Assembly: GCA_019915015.1 (NCBI GenBank)
Contig: JAHBBC010000006.1
Coordinates: 496,001 to 560,000, forward strand
Direction of reading: 5' to 3'
Origin: Auriscalpium vulgare
Lineage: Eukaryota > Basidiomycota > Agaricomycetes > Russulales > Auriscalpiaceae
Length of the DNA stretch: 64,000 bases
Made by a program: the position numbers and the translations under genes. The notes below the pieces were generated by a model. It searched no databases. It was not told the DNA's origin and was given only the letters and a program-made list of their open reading frames with translations. Positions 55,397 to 64,000 of the stretch are shown here, piece after piece; position 1 is the stretch's first letter, and every line of letters begins with the position of its first letter.

Positions 55397-58300
55397 TCAT
55401 AAAGCATGTATCACAGTCTCTGTCAGAAAATTCAAGAGCACCTTCGTCACGTCAACATTACCCTGCTTTCCCCCAGCGACCTTCCGACCCTTCTCTAGAG
55501 TGCCGCGCGCCCTCTCAATCATGGCCTTCAGCTCACCCCCCATCTCGCCCGTCATACCACGCCTCATGCGCTCCGTCAACGCGACCGACTCTCTCCGCAT
55601 GCCTCGACGATCGCGAGGCGGCACACTAGCCTCTGGTGCCTCGTCCATTTCCGCGTCTCCGGAGGTCCCCGGCCCGGTACCGTCGAGCAGCTCCGGCTTT
55701 GCAACCCAGATGCCCAACTGCGTCACACCGTAGAACAGGACTGCCTCCAGATTGCGCCGCAGGGTGATCACGGCCTCGCGAACGTCCAACGGCCGCTCCG
55801 ATGCCGGTGTCAGCGCTTGGCCTCCTGGTCTCGTCACCAAGTGATTGAGGACGTCCAAGGTGCTGCTCGCGAGCTCCAGAAGCGTGCCCATTGAAGCTGG
55901 TTCACCGAGCACCACCTTCGAGTGCTGTTGATCGGTATTAGTACTGTAATACACACGGTTTGCAGACTGTTATAGCTCACCGGAATCACCAAAGCAAATC
56001 GCGTGGGCAGATCTTCCGTTTCGCCATTGAGGACAGCATCCGCACCGCTGATGACGATGAGGGTGCATACGATGTTGCTGGAAAGTGCGAACAATCTGTG
56101 CACCAGACGTGCGAGGAACGGTCTTGTCACTGGATCCACGATCTCGGCAGCGCTGGACTGATTCTGCGGAGCACGGCTGTCCTTGTCCAGTTGCGAGCGC
56201 TCCTCTGCTGTGACGGGCTCGACGAGGCTGGCGAGGTGGTTCGGGTGCGAGACAGCGTAGTTCAACTGCTGGAGTAAAAGGAGGGCGCTCGAAGCGAACG
56301 CAGAAAGGACTCGCTCCGTCGCCTGGTTCCTATGGGATTCCGGAGGTGCCGTTGACGCGATAGCGTAGAAGAGACTGACAACCCTCTCCATTTCCTCGAC
56401 AAGCGGCAGCGATATCAGATCGCCCACTGTCCAAGACAGTGCTCGGGACACTTGATTGCCGAATAATTGCACGAGGCCGCTCGCTTCCGCATCGAAGAAA
56501 TGCTTTTGAAGCCCAAGTGCCGTGATAACGCCTGAGACAACAGAGAGCATAATGCAGTAAGCGCGATGGGCAGGGCTTCTCTCCCCCGGCATATCGGGGA
56601 TGGCCACATCTAACGATCCTAGTTGTACGGCGGGGCTGATGCTGCTGTTGCTGTATGCGACGAGGACGCCTTCGCTCGCTAATCTCTCTGCAGATGCAGG
56701 GATGCTAGCAAGGGCGATATGGAATGTGAGGAGGTGAGGGGCATACAGCGCCTGCTTCCTAGATCGCGACAACTGGATGGAAGAGAGGCCGGACAAGTCC
56801 GACCTGGCGAAGAGTTCCAGACTGGCTTTGATGACGTTCGTCTCTTGACACCTTGTCAACCAGGCTGCACTAGACGGCGTGACATCTGAACGAGTACATT
56901 GCTCGAAGGCAGCCACCAAGAGCTCCATGTCCGCGTCTGCTTCAGGATCGAGACCCCGCTGAGCTGCTTCGAAGACAAATCGGAGGGAGTCGATTACGAG
57001 AGTAAGAGATGCGTCAACCGTGGACGAAAGTGTAAGGCGATAATCTGCAGAGATTGTCTTCGTGCCAGCGATGAGATTTCTGCTCTGCTTCACGCAGAAG
57101 TAGATAACCTGTAGGAGCGATCGATGGAAAGGTGTCGCTAGCAATCCACGAACAGACTCCAAGGGTGGCTGCGCTTCGTTGATGACGAGGCCGCGAGTGC
57201 CGGTGACGACCTTCATGAAATTGTCAAGGTCGTCCTTCTTGGTCTCCGTACGCCAGAACCATGCCAGCTCGAGCAGAGCAAGCAAAATTGACATCCGGAC
57301 TCCATGGCAAATCGACATGAGCTCTCCCGCGCGCTTCTCCTCCGCAATGCTCCCAACGATCGTGGCAGCCAATGACAAGGCCACCGGTCGCGTAGAGGGC
57401 TCGCCCTGTATAAAGGGTGCCGCCTTCACTAGGAGAGTGTGCCACGATTTTCCCAGCTCCGTCGACGCATGCGCCAGCGAAAGATTGAGGTTAATGGAAA
57501 AGAGAGCGTGAATGATCTCCTGCGTCTCCGAAGCCAGGTCCTGGAAAGGCGCCATCCGCAGCGACAGCAAAGTTGCCGAGAACGCAAAGTCGTCTCCGAA
57601 CTGCCGTTCACCCACGAGCAATGACGACTCCAGCTGCTGTAGCGTGAGGTTGGGGAAGTAATCGTTCGCCTGCTCTACGAAGTCATCGTAGAGGCTCGGA
57701 TCATATGCGTTCGAGATCGCGTCTTGGATATGGTCAGTGAGCTGCTCTTCAGATTTGAGCATCGCCGCGATGGCCTCGTAGCTCTTGAGGCTCTTCGACT
57801 TCCCAGTCGCCGACGGAGGCTCCATTCCCAAGTCCAGCGCGAAAATCCGGACCACCAGTGCTTTCGACAGAACGCGATAAGCGTGGTCGCGTATGCTATC
57901 GTGGTACACCGACCTGGGCGCACTTGTCGCGAACTCCGTGATCTCCGTGCTCCTGTACTCCGGCGCAGGTGACAGATCCTCCTGCACAATCGCAGCCAGC
58001 ATCCCCCAGAACTCGGCATCCTCGCGGAGGGCCTTTATCGCGTTTTGATGCTCCAGCCCTCGCGTCCATACCGCAGCCACGAATCCGAGCACGCTCGCCA
58101 GCACCGCTGGGTCCACCTCCCAGAAATCCTGCCACATAGCAACCAACTTGCGCGCCATCGATAGGCCACTGACAGGCTGCTTGTCCTTATCGGTCGACGC
58201 GTCCTTGTCGGGTTCGGGGGTTCGGAAATGGCCTGCGACGAACAGATGCCCCAACGCCGGCTCGTTCTCGACCGCCACCGTCATAAAGCGCCATATCGCC

Positions 58301-61300
58301 AGTCGCACATCCAGGTCCTGGTAAGGATGCTGTGCGAGGCGGACGAGGGACGACACCGCCGCCTCTGGGTCCGACAAGTGGCCCACGATACTCGGCGCAG
58401 ACGGCTGTGACGTCGCCAGCGATGTGCACAGTGCGTACAGCACGCGAACCGCCTCGATTGGGATGAGCGTCTCCATCGACCCCTCGCCCACGATGCCCGT
58501 GAGGACGTCCAGCGGATCGACCTGATGCCGGCCGCCTGTGAACGACCCGCCGTCTGTCCCGGCCTTCGAGCACAGCGCCTGCTCGAGCAAGCACGCGCCG
58601 GCATCAGGGTGCAGCCTTTGCTTGTATGTCAACGACAAGCGGATGAGGCGGAGGTGCGAGCGCATCACGAGCGAGAGACCGCGGAGATCGCTTAGGCGGC
58701 GGTACGTGTATATGCGGTGGAGGACCGCGCGGTAGGTCGTGATGCACGTGAGCAGCGGGCCGATGCTGGACGTCGTGGCCTTCAACACGAACGCGTCGTA
58801 CACGGCTTGGCCAACGGCCGCCAACGGCCCCGGCGACGTTGGCGGGGCCTGGTCCAGGATATCGGCGTAGAGCCCGGAGATCATCCTGCCCACCTCGAAG
58901 CGCGTCCCAAGGTGTGCATACTTCCATCCCGCGTGCTCCATCCATATCTCGGCGTGGACAAATCGGAGCGCGCGCAAGAGCACCTCCTCTTTCATACCGA
59001 GCATCCGCATCTTGCCCGGGATCAGAGTGGTCTTCGACGCTTCCTCGAACATGCTGTGGACGAGGAGCAGCAGAGCATGTGTTGTGGAGTACGAGCCCAG
59101 TGCGCGCTCCGCTGCGAGCATGGCCGCCGCACTCCCAATGTTCCGGTTCGTCTCGAACAATGTTGTCGACGCGCGCGCGAACAGCCAGACACGTTGCGAA
59201 GTCTTTGGTAAGGAGAGGAGGCCCGCAAGGAGGTTCATAGAGGACGTGATGAGGTGCGATAGTGGGGGCTTGCGGGATGGTGCGGCAGAGCGGGATAGCG
59301 CATCCTCGAGAATCAGCATGGTGAGCTGGACAAGTTCCGGCGCATTCTCGTCTACATCCTCTCCAAAACCGAACTCCTGCAGCACTTGCTCAGCAATCGC
59401 CGCGTTATCTTTGATGACGCTGCACAGTAGGTCCAGGGCCTCCGCGACGATGTGCGGGTCGCCCTCTGCGCCGACGTCAAGCCCAATGTCTTGCAACGAA
59501 AGTGTGGCAATGGGCACCGTGGCCCCGCGACGCCCTGCCGCCAGCGCGGACGACGCGGCTGACGGTGCGATAGAGAGAAGCCGTCGCCGCCGGGCATAGT
59601 CGACTAGGACCTCCATCACCAGCGCCCACCCGGAGTGGTCGTGCTCCCATGCAACGATGATGTAGTCCTCGCCGTCCTGGCTGAGGAGGCGCCCTGTCGA
59701 CCGCGGGGGCAAGATGCTGCCCCGGGGAGCCTGATGGGTCGCAGATTGATGTACGTGAGCCCCGCCGACTTGGACGATGACCCGTACCGCTCCGGCACCT
59801 TCTCGTACAACGCGTGCGCGCCAGTGCAGGCGCTTGCCGGCAGCACCTGCGTGAACGTTGGCAGCATGTCGAGGTAGTACGAAACGTGCTGCGCAGAGAG
59901 CGCCCGCTCCGCGAGGAGCGCACGGTCTGGCGGCCGGTAGTCCACGTTGCCTAGCGGATCGGCCTTCTTGAACCCAGAGCCGGTCAGGGCACCGAGAAGG
60001 CGCAGCAATGGCTTGAACTGCACGGGGAAACGCGCTCGCGCAACATCAAGGACCGCCCGCCGCCCGGCACTCTTGACGTAGTCGTATTGCCAAAACTGCT
60101 GACAAAGCCCAATCACGGACTGACTCTCGCTCTGCCCGAAAAGCGCGACCCACACTTCGAGGAAGGTATCAAAGTCGGGGATGAGCTCTACAGGGATGAG
60201 CTCAGAGAGCGCTATCAAGAGACCTGGTCAAAGGCGGTCAGTATGGGGCATGCCTCAGGGGGGGAGAGCGACATACCTTTGATCACAGAGCGGTATGCTA
60301 ATGAATTCGGATCGGTAATTGAAGATTCTGTTTGCCAAGCAATGGAGGTCACGAAGATCGGTGTCGTGGTCAAGAGCGCATGTAGGAAGTTCAGCAACCC
60401 GACGCTTGGGTCCAAACACCGTTGCAGCAGCTGACTGTGAATCGGCTCTTCAGTTTTGGTGTACGGATGCGGACCTCGAGGATCAAGTGAGTCAAAGAAC
60501 TCCTTATATGCGGGAGGGATCGACTCCAGCGCCCGTGCGGAAGCCTCTAACCGTGCAAGGATGATAGTCCATGCCAAGTACACGAGGGAGTATCGGGCGT
60601 CGCCGTGGGAGATGACGAGCTGGTGTATTTGCTTGAGAGAGGAAGGAGAGGATGTGTAGTGCGCGTCCTCGGTTGGGGGTGAAGAAATGTCCGGATTCCC
60701 GTTATCAGAGAAGTTCTCGAGCTCGAGGACTTCCGTCATGAGCAGCAGCCACACCGTTGCTGAGTCCTGTATCAGCCTGTCACCCTCCCCGTCTAGCAGA
60801 AGCGTCCCGACCTGCTGCGAAGAGCCTATGTTGGTCCCGTAGCCGGTTTGGTAGACGAGCTGAACCAAAGGTCCGGTCCGCGGGATATAGTCCCACAAGC
60901 CCCAGAATGCGACCTCCAGGAGGACCAACTGATCGCGCATATTGTCCTTTGCCCACTTGGACGCGAGCCGGGGGTCTCCCGAGACGTGATCGGGTAAAGG
61001 GGCGCGCGCCTTGTCTGTGTATTCCGCCATGACCTCCCGGACGAAGGTAGGGCCATCCGGGATAACCTGGGGCAGGAGGCGCGTGGCGGGCTCATAGAAG
61101 AAGGCGAGTTCGTGTTCGGTGGCGCGGAGGAGGGGGACGATTAAGCGCAGGAGACAGCGGCGCTCGGTGTGGTAGAATGGGGTGAACGCGTCGAGGACTT
61201 CCTGCACGAGCAAGTCGTCGCTGCCCGAGTGGACGTCGGGGGGGATCCCCTCGTTGTAGAGGTAGGACCGCAGGAGGACCGTGGCTTCGACTTCGTCGAT

Positions 61301-61635
61301 GCTGAACCGGCTGCTGATGGCGAAGACAAATGGCTTGAGCGCATCGTCGACGTGCACGACGTGCCCATCCCTGAGTGTGACTGCACCGCCCTCCACCTTT
61401 CTCTTCGACTCCGCGTTGGGCACCCCGAAAGGCTTCCGCACCTTTTTGATGATGTCGAGGCGAGGCTTGAGCATGTCTTCGATGCTCTCTTGAGTCGAGC
61501 TGTTCTCATAGCCGGAAAGCAGCAAGTGCAGCTGGTGGTACGTCCTAGGCAGAAAGTGAGCGCGTATCCCGCCAGACACGAGACGGACACGTACACGTCA
61601 ATCAGTTTTGACCGCTTGGAAGATTCGGCGGCCAT
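55397..61635 (-). CDS. NUP192: Nucleoporin Nup192/Nup205
   Basis: Giant alpha-helical scaffold nucleoporin of the inner pore ring, about 2,000 residues. Start MAAESSKRSKLIDVY at 61635, then after an intron RTYHQLHLLLSGYENSSTQE. Family landmarks: DNMRDQLVLLEVAFWGLWDY, LTYINLRPIRLPG, STGRLLSQDGEDYIIVAWEH, and a very long helical C-terminal exon ending FLTETVIHAL at 55397. Introns are few: near 61543-61590, 60220-60275 and 55922-55980. One problem: at 59720-59727 (CCCCGGGG) the frame before (IRLPG) and after (SILPPRSTGRLLS) differ by one base, although both sides match the family without a gap. One missing base in this run would repair it. Divergent from ARF1 across a 586-bp gap. Confidence 0.93.
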
Positions 61636-62221
61636 GGTGAGGTGGAGGAGGAAAGACAGCGGACGCGCTCGTCGGCGTGTACCACCTGTGTGGTGACCAC
61701 ACTACCAGGCGGACGCGCTGCTTTTGTTCACGCCACACGCGACGGCGGCGAGCGTCTGTTCAACACAACATTTGTTGTTGAACACTGCCAGCGCAGTTCA
61801 CTTCGCAGTGTAAAGGAACACTGCGAAATCTCTGCGTTGCGGCTGCAGAAACTTCTACTGTTTATCGCACAACGGGCTGCGCGGCGGCGGCGTCTCGCAG
61901 CCCCACGTCCATTTGGGACGCGTCGTCGTGAAGATATACAGGATTTATCTATCCTGGCTCGTCGGGCAGATGTATTCGCCTTCGAATACGTGTGCCCGAC
62001 GACGTGTCGTCGCAGCCTTTCGCTGCGGACACGTTGGGTCTGGTCAAGCAGTGCTGGACAGCACCTGGGCGGCGGGCGCGGCGGGGTTGGCGGAGTTTGA
62101 ACGAGAGCCTGTTACGGCTACACGCATCAGTACATAGACTCGCCTCGCGCATCACCAACCAGCTCGTCCAGCCCCGTCGCGCTCCCTTTCTTCTTCTTAC
62201 AACTCTTCATCTCATTCAGAC
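61636..62221. promoter_or_regulatory. Divergent NUP192/ARF1 promoter with two inverted repeats
   Basis: 586 bp between divergently transcribed housekeeping genes. At 61802-61827 a perfect 10-bp inverted repeat (TTCGCAGTGT, 6-base loop, ACACTGCGAA) occurs; at 61758-61783 a near-palindrome built on GTTCAACA..TGTTGAAC. The two lie within 70 bp. They may be factor sites or transcript hairpins. Confidence 0.6.
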
Positions 62222-63074
<853 letters not shown>

Positions 63075-63352
63075 GAGGTGTCCTAGGGCTTGCTCACAAT
63101 CATACGTTATGATCCCTCATGACTTCGAAAAGCCGTACATTCACCTCTGACGCCCGCTCTTCTCTGCTCTCTGCCCATATCGAGTCGATCGCTTTTCTTT
63201 TTACCTTCCATCTCCCTAGTGCAGGCCTCTTCCTCTTCGCCGTTACGGAACCTTCCAAGCCGCCTTGCCTCTTCGGTGTAAATCTGTGCCGCAGCGCGCC
63301 TTCACGAATTACGCTTCTTAGAGCCGGTATCTAGTGCATGTTACCCATAGGT

Positions 63353-64000
63353 TTATACAATACGACGACGTGGTCTAATGACCTGTATGAGGCAGAGTGA
63401 CTCGGTCCTCGCTACCGATTTCCCCGGGAAGAGGCGCCCCACAGCGTCCGCCTCCCGCCGCCGCTTGTCCCCGAGCTCGCGCGACGGCGCGTCTCTGCAT
63501 GACGCACCGTACTTCGCCAGCTTCTCAAGCAGTGCCTGCAGGCGCTTCATCTTGATGCTGCTGTACGTCGTCTGGCGGTTCGCCGGCACGAGGAAGTCCG
63601 CGACGTTATCTTGCAGCACGATCGATGTGGTCTGCCCGCCGGAACGGTCAGAATGGGTGGAAGATGCGCCGTGCGCGGGGACGTACGGAGCGGATCTCGC
63701 TGAAGACGGAGGTCAGGTGCGAGCGCCCGGTCGCTTTCAGCTGGTCCTCGAGGAAGTCAATGTCGACGAGGATGTTCGAGATTGCGTTCTCGTTCATGGT
63801 TGGGATGTTGCGGTCGGCCAAGAAGTCCTGCGGAGGCGCGTTCAGCGCGACCTACGGGCACACGCCGCACTCACCATGAGACACTGCGCGATGTACGTGA
63901 CCGCGCCGCGGTACGCCTCGTCCTTGTACACTTCCTTGATGACAAGCGAGTCCACGACGGTCGTAAGCCAGTTGACGAGCTCGTACAAGTACATGCTCGG
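63353..64000 (-). CDS. SEC15: Exocyst subunit Sec15, C-terminal part (gene runs off the window)
   Basis: Three exons of the C-terminal domain of the exocyst component that links secretory vesicles to Rab/Sec4. From the window edge: MYLYELVNWLTTVVDSLVIK, EVYKDEAYRGAVTYIAQCLM, then after an intron DFLADRNIPTMNENAISNIL, VDIDFLEDQLKATGRSHLTS, VFSEIRS, and the last exon TSIVLQDNVADFLVPANRQT, TYSSIKMKRLQALLEKLAKY, with a basic tail ending at 63353. The order NENAISNILVDIDFLED and KMKRLQALLEKL is diagnostic of Sec15. The N-terminal half lies beyond 64000. Convergent with ARF1, 278 bp apart. Confidence 0.92.

Noticed and set aside
58717..59599. Plus-strand open frames opposite NUP192
   Set aside because: They lie wholly inside a long, family-matching exon on the minus strand and have no motif of their own.

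Overview
The window reads as nuclear DNA of an agaricomycete-type basidiomycete. Genes are dense and split by many short introns of about 50-60 bp with clear GT..AG borders. The gene set includes ARF1, SF3B6, SNRNP40, NUP192, SEC15, LCL2, a multi-pass membrane family I know from mushroom-forming fungi, and a PIF/Harbinger DNA transposon. The species cannot be named from the sequence.

Layout. (1) 1-19.1 kb is a tandem accessory array: two ABCC-type ABC exporters on the minus strand (the first cut by the window edge) alternate with GNAT-family acetyltransferases on the plus strand, followed by three more GNAT paralogues. A 1.58 kb inverted-repeat-bounded segment sits between GNAT copies 3 and 4. 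(2) 19.7-27.4 kb holds a low-complexity protein, a secreted protein with internal repeats, and two paralogous minus-strand genes that share a Cys/His-rich domain I do not recognise. (3) 28.6-45.1 kb is a mixed housekeeping/metabolic block: an ACMSD-like amidohydrolase, a coiled-coil protein, a Ser-rich membrane protein, a small coiled-coil protein, a cytochrome P450, a GPR1/FUN34/YaaH transporter, SF3B6, LCL2, a secreted PEBP and SNRNP40. (4) 45.8-50.7 kb is a membrane-protein gene split by a complete Harbinger element of 3386 bp with identical 68-bp terminal repeats. (5) 51.0-53.7 kb is a gene graveyard: pieces of a Na+/H+ antiporter, an isoprenylcysteine methyltransferase-like protein and a proline iminopeptidase. 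(6) 54.0-64.0 kb is conserved core: a fungal protein of unknown function, NUP192, ARF1 and the C-terminal part of SEC15.

How the genes may work together: alternating acetyltransferase and exporter genes suggest a duplicated modify-and-export module, possibly for detoxification or self-protection; this is inference from layout. The best candidates for something undescribed are that array and the Cys/His-rich paralogue pair. Several otherwise convincing genes carry apparent one-base losses in short homopolymers, so sequence error should be excluded before calling them pseudogenes.
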